Assembly (NCBI GenBank): GCA_014650015.1
Contig: BMUD01000005.1
Span: 1 to 64,000, forward strand
Length of the DNA: 64,000 bases
Source of the DNA: Streptomyces griseoloalbus
Lineage (GTDB): Bacteria > Actinomycetota > Actinomycetes > Streptomycetales > Streptomycetaceae
Direction of reading: 5' to 3'
This document shows positions 44,920 to 53,151 of this stretch, piece after piece. A program made the translations under genes and the position numbers. Position 1 is the stretch's first letter. Each line of letters starts with the position of its first letter. A model generated the notes under the pieces. That model saw nothing but the letters and a program-made list of their open reading frames with translations. It was not told the DNA's origin and did not search any database.

Positions 44920-45774
44920 ATGGGGCAGCGCAAGGACATCGACGGCTCGACGGGCGTCCCGACCTTCTACGGCAGCGAGTTGCGCTGGAAACGGGAGGAG
45001 GCGGGACTCACCCTCCAGCAGCTCGTCGAGGGCAGCTTCTACGGGCCGAGCCACCTCAGCGAGATCGAACGCGGCACGCGCCGGATGCCGGCGGAACTGG
45101 CCGAGCACGTGGACCGCGTGCTCGGCACGGACGGGTTCTTCCGGCGGCGGTGCGAGGACGTACGGCGGGCGAAGCGGCGGGGGCACGCGAGCTACTTCGA
45201 GCGGGTGCTGGAGGCGGAGAAGCACGCGGAGACCATCGAGGAGTGGTCTCCGACGCTGATCCCGGGGTTGTTGCAGACGGATGCGTACGCGCGGGCGGTG
45301 GTGCGGGCGACCCACCCGCTGGCCCCGGGCGAGGAGGTGGAGGAGAAGGCCACCGCCCGACTGGCGCGGGCCCGTCTCTTCGAGGAGAACCACAAGACAC
45401 CCGTGTACTGGGCCATCCTGTCGGAGTCACTGCTCCGTCAGCCGATCGTCCCGCCGGACCAGGCCGCCGAACAGTGGGAGCACATTGCCGCGTTGGCCAG
45501 GCGGCACCGCATCGTTCCGCAGATCCTTCCGTGGAACTGCGGTGCGCACCCGTTCATGCTGGGCACCGCCAAGATCATGACGTTCCCCGATGCACCACCG
45601 CTGGTCTACACGGAGGCGCTGCACAGTGGGGACACCATCGAGGATCCATGCCTCGTGAAGGAGTACCGAAGGTCGTACGATCTGCTCAGGGCCGCCGCAC
45701 TGCCACTGGAGGCGTCCCTGGCCCTCATTGAGCAAGCGGCAGAGGATGTGCGAAATGGCGAGCAACGCGAATGA
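44920..45774 (+). CDS. XRE-family regulator with DUF5753 (WhiJ type)
   Basis: A 284-aa regulator. An N-terminal helix-turn-helix at about residues 18-70 (LRWKREEAGLTLQQLVEGSF, LSEIERGTRRMPAELAEH) is followed by a DUF5753 domain from about 95 (IEEWSPTLIPGLLQTDAYAR, PQILPWNCGAHPFMLG). Streptomycetes have many paralogues, usually with a DUF397 gene that counteracts them, as with WhiJ and its partner in development. ATG with AGGA about 9 bases upstream. The DUF397 gene overlaps its end by 20 bases. Confidence 0.9.
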   Translation: MGQRKDIDGSTGVPTFYGSELRWKREEAGLTLQQLVEGSFYGPSHLSEIERGTRRMPAELAEHVDRVLGTDGFFRRRCEDVRRAKRRGHASYFERVLEAEKHAETIEEWSPTLIPGLLQTDAYARAVVRATHPLAPGEEVEEKATARLARARLFEENHKTPVYWAILSESLLRQPIVPPDQAAEQWEHIAALARRHRIVPQILPWNCGAHPFMLGTAKIMTFPDAPPLVYTEALHSGDTIEDPCLVKEYRRSYDLLRAAALPLEASLALIEQAAEDVRNGEQRE

Positions 45775-46045
45775 CTTGAGCACCGCTGTCTGGCGCAAGA
45801 GCAGCTACAGCAACGGCAGCGGCGGTGACTGCCTGGAAGTCGCCGAGGACTTCCCCGGCGCCGCCCGCTGGCGCAAGAGCAGCTACAGCAATGGCGACGG
45901 CGGGGACTGCGTAGAGGTCTGCGACGCCCACACCGCCGTCGTCCCCGTCCGTGACTCCAAGGTTCCCCACGGCCCGGTCCTCACCATCACGGCACCGGCC
46001 TGGACATCGTTCGTCACGTCCCTCAAGTCGGCCCCCACCGCCTGA
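45755..46045 (+). CDS. tandem DUF397 protein
   Basis: A 96-aa protein with two DUF397 motifs: WRKSSYSNGSGGDCLEV near residue 13 and WRKSSYSNGDGGDCVEV near 39, 78 bases apart in the DNA. The end (KVPHGPVLTITAPAWTSFV) is the normal DUF397 C-terminus, so the second copy is complete and the first is a duplicated front half. ATG 45755 has GAGG 9 bases upstream and lies inside the end of the XRE gene, so the two are coupled. The predicted role is as antagonist or co-factor of the XRE protein. Confidence 0.85.
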   Translation: MASNANDLSTAVWRKSSYSNGSGGDCLEVAEDFPGAARWRKSSYSNGDGGDCVEVCDAHTAVVPVRDSKVPHGPVLTITAPAWTSFVTSLKSAPTA

Positions 46046-46132
46046 CACGGCCGGCTCACCGCCGCCGTCCGCGCCGGCGACGATGTCGGCGTGTCCACCG
46101 GACGCAATCGGTAGTCACGCCCAGAACCAGGA

Positions 46133-46411
46133 TCACGGCGAGGGTGCGGCCAGCACTGCCTGGGACGCCGTACCACCCACCTTGAAACGCGCTCCGAACG
46201 GCCCCTTGGCGTCCACGAAGGGACGCAGGGTCAGGGGCAGGGCGCGCACGGCCGGTTCCGGCTCCGCCTCCGGCACCCCCGGGTCACGCTGGAGCAGCAC
46301 CCGCCAGAACGTGCCCGGGTAGTGCGGCTGCGGAGCCTCCCAGTACCGGGGCACGAGGCGGCCGTCGGCCGTCACCGGGTCGGACGCGTCGTTGTGCGTG
46401 ACGCAGTGGAA
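46133..46411 (-). pseudogene. C-terminal fragment of an unidentified gene
   Basis: The reverse frame gives about 92 coherent residues (HCVTHNDASDPVTADGRL to QAVLAAPSP) ending with TGA at 46133. The composition and codon bias look real, but no start exists upstream: at about 46411 the sequence switches to a different gene running on the opposite strand. I do not recognise the family. Confidence 0.5.
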
Positions 46412-46960
46412 GACCGACAGGTGTTCTCCAAGCTGGAGCTGGACGGCCCGGCCCCCGCCGAGCCGCTGAAGGTCACGGCGACCCGCACCGACGCGAACGG
46501 CACGCACGAGCTGGGCACGACCACCGTCAAGGCGGACGGCACCTTCACCGTGCTCGACGAACCGGACCTGGTCGGCGATGCCACGTACACCGTGTCGTTC
46601 CTCGGCGACCTGACCCACCGCCCCGCCACCGACGTCACGCACACCGTGTCCGTCGGCAAGGCGGCCAGCTCGATCGCGCTCACCGCCCCGGCTGAGGCGT
46701 CGATGAGCAGCGGTGTCCGGCTTACCGGGACGTTCGCCGCGCAGGGCAAGGCGCTGCCCGAGCGGGCCGTGCTCAAGGTGGGGCGCACCGACCGGCTCGG
46801 CACCGGCACGCTGTCGTCGGTGACCGTGGCGGCGGACGGCACCTTCGTCATCGACGACCTGCCGCGCACCCGGGGCGAGACGACCTACACGGTCGGCTGG
46901 CCGGGTGACGACCTGCACGAGGGAGCCACGGCGTCGGCGACGTTCCGCGTCACCCGCTGA
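46412..46960 (+). pseudogene. C-terminal fragment of an Ig-like-repeat secreted protein
   Basis: About 180 residues of two Ig-like beta domains with the repeated patterns TVKADGTFTVLDEPDLVGDA and TVAADGTFVIDDLPRTRGE. It ends FRVTR and TGA and is followed by a 20-bp terminator hairpin, so the 3' end is intact. The N-terminal part and signal peptide are missing; the coding bias stops at about 46412, where a reverse-strand fragment begins. An ATG at 46322 opens the frame, but those residues are shadow sequence. A relic of a surface protein. Confidence 0.6.
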
Positions 46961-46972
46961 CCTCACGCGCAA

Positions 46973-47019
46973 CGCCGACGGGGCACTCCGGGCAGCACGC
47001 CCGGAGTGCCCCGTCGGCG
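46973..47019 (+). terminator. strong 20-bp hairpin terminator
   Basis: A perfect 20-bp stem (left arm CGCCGACGGGGCACTCCGGG) with a seven-base loop, 12 bases after the Ig-like fragment stop. Confidence 0.85.
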
Positions 47020-47099
47020 GTGGGGTGATGCAGGGCGCCCGGTCCGCGCGTCGCTGCGGGTGCACGCGGACCGGGGCCGTTCAGGGAGCCCGGTGGGGC

Positions 47100-47522
47100 T
47101 CAGTGGGACGCGAGCGCACGCGGCTGCAGGGCCGCGGTGTGCGCGTCCATCCGTTCGGCGGCGAGGATCGCCGCCGCCGTGTCGGCGCGGGAGGCGGCGA
47201 CGACCAGGGCGCGGCCCGCGAGGGCGTGCGCCCGCCGGTGCAGGGCGTCGGTGTGCGGCTCGCGGCCCGGCGCGGTCGCCGCCGCGCGGGCCGGCGTACG
47301 TCCACCCCGCAGGCGGGCGACCTGCTCGGCGAGCCGTTCGGCCGCGGTGTCCAGGTCGGCCGCGGGCGCCACCAGGCGCAGGTCGTCGGTGACGGCGAGC
47401 AGCGCGGCGAGATGGCCCGCGAGCTGGATGTCCAGCTCTTCCTCACGGGTGCGGTGGGGGAAGTCGTCGGGGGCGTCGGCCATCGTGCTGTGGACCGACT
47501 TGGTGCGGATCGGTTCGTACAT
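47100..47522 (-). CDS. conserved hypothetical helical protein
   Basis: A 140-aa cytoplasmic, Ala-rich helical protein (LDIQLAGHLAALLAVTDDL, AERLAEQVARLRGGR). ATG with AGGAGG about 9 bases upstream, a strong ribosome site. A TTAGA-N5-TCTAA palindrome lies 42 bases before the start. Function not recognised. Confidence 0.72.
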   Translation of the reverse strand: MYEPIRTKSVHSTMADAPDDFPHRTREEELDIQLAGHLAALLAVTDDLRLVAPAADLDTAAERLAEQVARLRGGRTPARAAATAPGREPHTDALHRRAHALAGRALVVAASRADTAAAILAAERMDAHTAALQPRALASH

Positions 47523-47563
47523 GATGGATGGCCTCCTGGACGCCGGCAGGAAACCATCCTAGC

Positions 47564-47578
47564 TTAGATCTCGTCTAA
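47564..47578. promoter_or_regulatory. TTAGA-N5-TCTAA palindrome
   Basis: An AT-rich palindrome in an otherwise GC-rich region, 42 bases upstream of the helical protein gene on the reverse strand. It is placed where a promoter operator would be. Confidence 0.4.
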
Positions 47579-47635
47579 AGTTGAGTCGTTCACAAAACCG
47601 GACGACATGATGCACGCAGGGTGAGCGCGCCGCCG

Positions 47636-48847
47636 TCAGGGCTGGCCGTAGCCGTCCAGGAAGCGGCCGATCCGGCCCACCGCGTCCCGCAGGTCGGTGA
47701 CCGACGGCAGGGTGACGACCCGGAAGTGGTCCGGCTCCGGCCAGTTGAAGCCGGTGCCCTGGACGACCATGATCTTCTCGCGGCGCAGCAGGTCCAGGAC
47801 CATCCGCCGGTCGTCCTTGATCTTGAAGACATCGGGGTCGAGCCGCGGGAAGAGGTACAGCGCCCCCTTCGGCTTCACGCAGCTCACGCCCGGGATCTGG
47901 GTCAGCAGTTCGTACGCCGCGTCCCGCTGTTCGCGCAGCCGGCCGCCCGGCAGTACCAGGTCGTTGATCGTCTGGCGTCCGCTGAGCGCCGCGACCACGC
48001 CGTGCTGGCCCGGCATGTTCGCGCACAGGCGCATGTTCGCCAGGATCGTCAGGCCCTCGATGTAGGAGTCGGCGTGCGCGCGCGGGCCCGAGATCGACAT
48101 CCAGCCCACCCGGTAACCGGCCACCCGGTACGCCTTCGACATGCCGTTGAAGGTCAGGGTGAGCAGGTCGGGGGCGACGGAGGCGGTGGGGATGTGCTCG
48201 GCGTCGTCGTAGAGGATCTTGTCGTAGATCTCGTCCGAGCAGACCAGCAGGTTGTGGCGGCGGGCGATGTCCGTCAGGCCCTTGACGACCGCCTCGTCGT
48301 AGACCGCGCCGGTCGGGTTGTTCGGGTTGATGATGACGAGCGCCTTGGTGCGGTCGGTCACCTTGCGCTCCACGTCGGCGAGGTCCGGCATCCAGTCGGA
48401 CTGCTCGTCGCAGCGGTAGTGCACCGGCGTGCCGCCGGAGAGCGAGACGGCGGCCGTCCACAGCGGATAGTCGGGCGCGGGGACCAGCACCTCGTCGCCG
48501 TCGTCCAGCAGCCCTTGCATCGCCATCACGATCAGCTCGGAGACGCCGTTGCCGATGAAGACGTGCTCGACGTCGGTCTCGATGCCGAGGGTCTGGTTGT
48601 GCATCACGACCGCCCGGCGCGCCGCCAGCAGGCCCTTCGCGTCGCCGTAGCCGTGGGCCGACGACACGTTGCGGAGGATGTCCTCCAGGATCTCGGGCGG
48701 ACACTCGAAGCCGAAGGCGGCCGGGTTGCCGGTGTTCAGCTTGAGGATGCGGTGACCGGCCGCTTCCAGCCGCATCGCCTCCTCGAGCACCGGGCCCCGG
48801 ATCTCGTAACAGACGTTGGCGAGCTTGGTCGACTGGATCACCTGCAT
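47636..48847 (-). CDS. alanine-type aminotransferase (AlaA-like)
   Basis: A 403-aa PLP aminotransferase of class I, probably interconverting pyruvate and alanine with glutamate. The PLP lysine is in FNGMSKAYRVAGYRVGW near residue 243. Other fold marks are NTGNPAAFGF, GNGVSELIVMAMQGLL, INPNNPTGAVYD and the Arg in PDHFRVVTLPS. The N-terminus QVIQSTKLANVCYEIRGPV is that of AlaA-group enzymes. No clear ribosome site before the ATG. No operon partner. Confidence 0.92.
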   Translation of the reverse strand: MQVIQSTKLANVCYEIRGPVLEEAMRLEAAGHRILKLNTGNPAAFGFECPPEILEDILRNVSSAHGYGDAKGLLAARRAVVMHNQTLGIETDVEHVFIGNGVSELIVMAMQGLLDDGDEVLVPAPDYPLWTAAVSLSGGTPVHYRCDEQSDWMPDLADVERKVTDRTKALVIINPNNPTGAVYDEAVVKGLTDIARRHNLLVCSDEIYDKILYDDAEHIPTASVAPDLLTLTFNGMSKAYRVAGYRVGWMSISGPRAHADSYIEGLTILANMRLCANMPGQHGVVAALSGRQTINDLVLPGGRLREQRDAAYELLTQIPGVSCVKPKGALYLFPRLDPDVFKIKDDRRMVLDLLRREKIMVVQGTGFNWPEPDHFRVVTLPSVTDLRDAVGRIGRFLDGYGQP

Positions 48848-49067
48848 GCAGGGAGCTTACGACCCGGTCATGCCTTTTGGGCCGTGTTCTCCGACACGTG
48901 AGACGCGTCGGTTCGAGTGGTTATGTCCGCGGGGGTGTGCGCCTCCATCACCTCCACACCGAGCCTCCCCACGGCAGCCCCCGGTTTCTCCGCAGGCCCG
49001 GGCGACCCTGAGGGCCGCGGCGCGCCGGGTTACCGGCCGGAAACAAGCCCTTGCCCCCTCGTCATTC

Positions 49068-49093
49068 GCATGCTGACAATGCGCATGACAATT
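49068..49093 (+). promoter_or_regulatory. direct repeat upstream of the trypsin-like protease gene
   Basis: Two related words, GCATGCTGACAAT (49068) and GCATGACAATT (49083), 15 bases apart, about 55-80 bases before the start. They may be binding half-sites or part of the promoter. The rest of the 299-base interval holds no gene. Confidence 0.35.
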
Positions 49094-49146
49094 CTGTGGG
49101 CGGCCGGAGGATTTCCGGCCGCCCGACGTCGCAAGAGGGGACCCCC

Positions 49147-50079
49147 ATGAGAAAACCTCTCGTTGTCGCGCTCTGCGCCCTGGCGTTCGCCGGGGCGGGC
49201 GCGGCCCCCGCGGTCGCCGCCGCGCCTTCCCCCACGGGCGCGGACACGACCACGGGCGCGAGCCCGACCACGCTGATGGATGTCGTCAACGACACGGTCG
49301 GGACCGCGGCGGACACCCTGTCCGGCCTCACCGCGCCCAAGGAAGGCGCGGTGAACTTCGCCGGCACCGTCTCGCTCAGCAACTGCTCCGGTTCCGTCGT
49401 CCGCATGCCCGACTCGGCGGCCGACGACCCGGCGCTCGTGCTCACCAACGGCCACTGCCTGGAGAGCGGCTTCCCGGCCCCCGGCCAGGTCGTCGTCGAC
49501 CAGGCGTCCAGCCGTACCTTCGGGCTGCTGAACTCCTCCGGCTCCAAGGTCGCCACCCTGCGCGCCGACCGGCTCCTGTACGCGACCATGACCGACACGG
49601 ACGCGGCGATCTACCGGCTCGGCACGACGTACGCGCAGATCAAGAGCGCGTACGGCATCGACGCGCTGACGCTCGCCGACAGCCGCCCGCAGGCCGGTAC
49701 CGCCATCAGCGTGGTCTCCGGCTACTGGAAGCGCGTCTACACCTGCTCCATCGACGGGTTCGCGTACCGCATGAAGGAGGGCGACTGGACCTGGAAGGAC
49801 TCGGTCCGTTACACCTCCGCGTGCGACACCATCGGCGGCACCTCCGGTTCCCCGGTCGTCGACGGCGCCACCGGCACGGTGGTCGCCGTCAACAACACCG
49901 GCAACGAGGACGGCGAGCGCTGCACGGTCAACAACCCGTGCGAGGTCGACGAGGGCGGGAACGTGACGGTCCGCCAGAGCATCAACTACGCCCAGCAGAC
50001 CTACCGGTTCCCCGCCTGCTTCGGTGCGGACAACAAGCTCGAACTGAGCGCGAGCGGCTGCGCCGTCCCCAAGCCGTAA
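49147..50079 (+). CDS. secreted trypsin-like serine protease
   Basis: A 310-aa exported S1-fold protease. A signal peptide of about 26 residues ends AVAAA. The catalytic His lies in LVLTNGHCLESG, the Asp in MTDTDAAIYRLG, and the Ser in DTIGGTSGSPVVDG. Cysteine pairs (NCSGS/GHC; YTCSID/SACDTIGG) fit an extracellular enzyme. No propeptide as long as in alpha-lytic-type proteases. ATG with AGGGGA about 6 bases upstream. Probably a degradative or wall-associated protease; no substrate evidence. Confidence 0.9.
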   Translation: MRKPLVVALCALAFAGAGAAPAVAAAPSPTGADTTTGASPTTLMDVVNDTVGTAADTLSGLTAPKEGAVNFAGTVSLSNCSGSVVRMPDSAADDPALVLTNGHCLESGFPAPGQVVVDQASSRTFGLLNSSGSKVATLRADRLLYATMTDTDAAIYRLGTTYAQIKSAYGIDALTLADSRPQAGTAISVVSGYWKRVYTCSIDGFAYRMKEGDWTWKDSVRYTSACDTIGGTSGSPVVDGATGTVVAVNNTGNEDGERCTVNNPCEVDEGGNVTVRQSINYAQQTYRFPACFGADNKLELSASGCAVPKP

Positions 50080-50110
50080 CGGGTTCGCAGGGGCGGGCGG
50101 GAGCGGGCGG

Positions 50111-51721
50111 TCAGCGGGGGTTCCCGCGGACCGCCCGCCCCGCCAGCTCGTCCGTGCGCCGCCCGTCCTCGATCACGAACCGCCCGTCGACCAGCACGTA
50201 CGGGATGCCCGTCGGGAGCGTCCGGGGCTCCTCGAAGGTCGACCCCGCGGCCACCGTCCTCGGATCGAACAGCACCAGGTCCGCCCTGTAGCCCTCGCGG
50301 ACCAGCCCCCGGTCCGGCAGCCGCAGCCGCGCGGCCGGCCGCGAGGTCAGACGCGCGACGCACTCCTCCAGCGACAGCACCCCCAACTCCCGGACGTAGT
50401 GCCCGAGATAGTGCGGGAACGTGCCGTACGCGCGCGGATGCGGCTTCGCGCCCTGGAGGATGCCGTCCGAGCCGCCGGTGTGCACCCGGTGCCGCATGAT
50501 CGCCCGCACGTTCTCCTCGTGCCCGACGTGCTGGAGGATCGTCGGGGCCAGCCTGTCCTTCAGCAGCAGCTCCCGCGCGACCACCCAGGGGCTCTCGCCG
50601 CGCGCCCGCGCCGACTCCAGGACCGTACGGCCCACGTACGCGCCCAGCGCCGGGTCGCCGACGCCGGAGATCTCGATGGTCTCCCACTCCACGGGCACGC
50701 CGTGGCAGCCGTCCGAGCCGGTGACCTCCAGATGGTGCCGGATCCGCTCGGCCGTCCCCTCGTCCGCGAGCCGCCGCAGGATCTCCTGCGGACCGCCCTC
50801 GCCCGCCCAGCTCGGCAGCAGCGCCACCAGAGTCGTACAACCGGGGGTGTAGGGGTACGTGTCGAGGCTGATGTCGGCGCCGGCGTCCAGCGCCTCGTCC
50901 AGCAGCGACAGCAGCTCGGGCGCCCGGCCCTTGTTCACCCCGAAGTTCATCGTGGCGTGCGCCAGGTGCAGCGGGCAGCCCGCCTCCCGGGTGAGCGCCA
51001 CCATCTCCTCGTAGGCCTCCAGGGCGCCCGCGCCGTAGGAGCGGTGGTGGGGGCAGTAGTAGCCGCCGTACGACGCCACCACCCGGCACAGCTCGGTCAG
51101 TTCGGCGTCCTTGGCGTACATGCCGGGCGTGTACGTCAGCCCGGACGACATGCCGACCGCGCCCTGCTCCATGCCTTCCGCGACCAGCTGCCGCATGCGC
51201 TCCAGCTCGGCCGGCGTGGCCTCGCGGTCCTCCCAGCCGACGGCGAGCGCGCGGACCGTGCCCTGCGGGATCAGATACGCGGCGTTGACCGCGATGCCCC
51301 GGTCCAGCCGGTCCAGGTACTCGCCCACCGACCGCCAGTCGAAGTCGATGTCGTCGCCCGAGCCGTTCCAGCCGGCGATCGCCCGGCGCACCTCGCCGAG
51401 CGTGCGGTCGTCGACCGGCGCGTACGACAGCCCGTCCTGGCCGAGGACTTCGAGGGTCACGCCCTGCGCGGCCTTGGCGCTGTGGTCGGGGTCGCGCAGC
51501 AGCGCCAGATCGCTGTGGGCGTGCATGTCGATGAAGCCGGGGGCCAGCACCAGCCCCTCGGCGTCCAGCTCACGGCGGGCCCTCGGGCGCTGACAGCCCG
51601 CGTCCGCCGCCTCCTTCACGATGGCGACGATCCGGCCGCCGTCCACGACCACGTCCGCGCGGTACGCGTGGTCGCCGGAGCCGTCCACGACGTCCGCGTC
51701 CCGGATGACGAGCTCTTCCAT
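50111..51721 (-). CDS. N-acyl-D-amino-acid deacylase (D-aminoacylase)
   Basis: An amidohydrolase of 536 aa that releases D-amino acids from N-acyl forms. The metal site begins GFIDMHAHSDLALL (HxH near residue 68). It continues with the Cys/His region YYCPHHRSY and LHLAHATMNFG, HVGHEENVRAIM and the Asp in TGGSDGILQGAKPHPRAYGTF. The last motif is the hallmark of the D-aminoacylase/dihydroorotase-like branch. It begins 9 bases after the PLP enzyme gene on the same strand, so the two form an operon. Confidence 0.93.
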   Translation of the reverse strand: MEELVIRDADVVDGSGDHAYRADVVVDGGRIVAIVKEAADAGCQRPRARRELDAEGLVLAPGFIDMHAHSDLALLRDPDHSAKAAQGVTLEVLGQDGLSYAPVDDRTLGEVRRAIAGWNGSGDDIDFDWRSVGEYLDRLDRGIAVNAAYLIPQGTVRALAVGWEDREATPAELERMRQLVAEGMEQGAVGMSSGLTYTPGMYAKDAELTELCRVVASYGGYYCPHHRSYGAGALEAYEEMVALTREAGCPLHLAHATMNFGVNKGRAPELLSLLDEALDAGADISLDTYPYTPGCTTLVALLPSWAGEGGPQEILRRLADEGTAERIRHHLEVTGSDGCHGVPVEWETIEISGVGDPALGAYVGRTVLESARARGESPWVVARELLLKDRLAPTILQHVGHEENVRAIMRHRVHTGGSDGILQGAKPHPRAYGTFPHYLGHYVRELGVLSLEECVARLTSRPAARLRLPDRGLVREGYRADLVLFDPRTVAAGSTFEEPRTLPTGIPYVLVDGRFVIEDGRRTDELAGRAVRGNPR

Positions 51722-51730
51722 GCCGGCCTC

Positions 51731-53017
51731 CTAGAAGAACGTACGGATGTAGTCGACCACCGTGCCGTCCGCCTCGGCCACGGGGATGAGCACCCACTTG
51801 TCGAAGGACGTGCACGGGTGGGACAGCCCGAGGCCCACCCAGTCGCCGACCTCCAGATCGGCCTCCTCGGTGGTACGCAGCCAGGCGTGCTGGTCGGAGA
51901 GCCCGGTCACCGAGATCCCCGTGGCCGGGCGCTCGCCGCCGTCCCGGCGGACCACCTGGGCGAACGGCAGATCGAGGTCGTAGGCCGCGTCCCGCTTGCC
52001 CGCGTTGGTGAACGCCTGCTCGGCACAGGGCCGGGAGACGACCTGCGTCCAGAGGCGGAACGCCGGTTCCAGCGCGCCTTCCTGAGGCACCCGGTTGAAG
52101 GGGGTCAGCTCGCGGTAGTGGCCGTCGTCGTGCGAGACGTACGCCCCCGAGCGCAGCAGCTTCAGCACGGGCACGGAGAGTTCGGGGAGCTCGGCGAAGA
52201 CGTCGGCCACCGCGTCGAACCAGGCGCTGCCGCCCGCGCTCACCACGATCTCGTCCAGCCCCGCGAACCGCCCCGCCCCGTCGAAGTCCACGGCGAGGGA
52301 CACCAGCCGCCGCAGCCACGCGTGCACCCGCTCCGGATCGGCCTGCGGAACCTCGCCCTCGTACCCGGCGACCCCGACCAGCCGCAGTCCGCGCGCGCCC
52401 GCCACGGCGTCGGCGACGGCGGCACACTCCGCCTCCGTCCGCACCCCCGTGCGCGCACCCTCGCCGGCGGCCAGCTCGACGACCACGTCCACGGGACGGG
52501 AGGCCCCAGCGAGCGCCGCGTCCATCAGCTCCACCCCGCGCACGGAGTCGACGTAGCAGACGAACCGGAAGCCGGGGTCGGCGTCCAGCTCGGCGGCGAT
52601 CCACCGCAGGGCCGCCGCGTCGACCAGCTCGTTGGCGAGGAAGACCCGCTGGACCCCGAAGGCGCGCGCCACCCGCACCTGATGCGGAACGGCCAGCGTG
52701 ATGCCCCACGCCCCGTGCTCGATCTGCCGCCGGAAGAGCTGCGGGGCCATGGAGGTCTTGCCGTGCGGGGCGAAGGCGAGCCCGTGCCGAGCCGTGTACG
52801 TCTCCATCAGCCGCAGGTTGTGCTCCAGGCGCTCGGCGGAGAGCGCGAGCACGGGGGTGGTGAAGCCGTCGGTGAACAGGTTCCGGCGCTGTGCCGCCAG
52901 CTCGCCGACGGTCAGCCCCCCGGCGTCCGGAGGGAGGCCCTTGAAGCGGTGATCGACACGTTCCTCGGCGAGGCGGGCGAGGCGGTCATGTGTGTCGGAG
53001 CCGGGGTCGAGGACCAT
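51731..53017 (-). CDS. DSD1-type PLP enzyme: D-amino acid dehydratase/aldolase
   Basis: A 428-aa fold type III PLP enzyme (alanine racemase-like barrel) of the D-threonine aldolase / D-serine dehydratase group. The N-terminal PLP lysine is in GLAFAPHGKTSMAPQLF near residue 94. The barrel continues with FVCYVDSVRG, VGVAGYEGEV and VSAGGSAWFD. The C-terminal domain carries the zinc-site-like LGLSHPCTSFDKW with His and Cys. It would act on D-serine, D-threonine or related D-amino acids, giving 2-oxoacids and ammonia or glycine plus aldehyde. The ATG has GGGAGG 4-5 bases upstream. It is first in its operon and divergent from the kinase gene across a palindrome. Confidence 0.9.
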   Translation of the reverse strand: MVLDPGSDTHDRLARLAEERVDHRFKGLPPDAGGLTVGELAAQRRNLFTDGFTTPVLALSAERLEHNLRLMETYTARHGLAFAPHGKTSMAPQLFRRQIEHGAWGITLAVPHQVRVARAFGVQRVFLANELVDAAALRWIAAELDADPGFRFVCYVDSVRGVELMDAALAGASRPVDVVVELAAGEGARTGVRTEAECAAVADAVAGARGLRLVGVAGYEGEVPQADPERVHAWLRRLVSLAVDFDGAGRFAGLDEIVVSAGGSAWFDAVADVFAELPELSVPVLKLLRSGAYVSHDDGHYRELTPFNRVPQEGALEPAFRLWTQVVSRPCAEQAFTNAGKRDAAYDLDLPFAQVVRRDGGERPATGISVTGLSDQHAWLRTTEEADLEVGDWVGLGLSHPCTSFDKWVLIPVAEADGTVVDYIRTFF

Positions 53018-53038
53018 CAGACCTCCCTGATCAGGCAC

Positions 53039-53055
53039 GTTGCATTACTTGCAAC
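53039..53055. promoter_or_regulatory. palindromic operator between divergent catabolic operons
   Basis: GTTGCA-TTACT-TGCAAC, a perfect 6-bp-arm palindrome, lies 22 bases from the start of the reverse operon and within the 134-base divergent region. Related words GCATTGCG and ATATCGC follow. It is a good candidate for the IclR regulator encoded three reading frames downstream. Confidence 0.55.
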
Positions 53056-53151
53056 AGGCATTGCGTATATCGCTTAACGCTGTCTAACATCTCGGCCACG
53101 CGGGGTCAACGGACACCGCTTCCCCCGCAGCAGACGAGGAGCCACGTCATC

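Noticed and set aside
48917-49150. Small forward ORF before the trypsin-like protease gene
   Set aside because: No ribosome site, poor codon bias, and it overlaps the presumed promoter.
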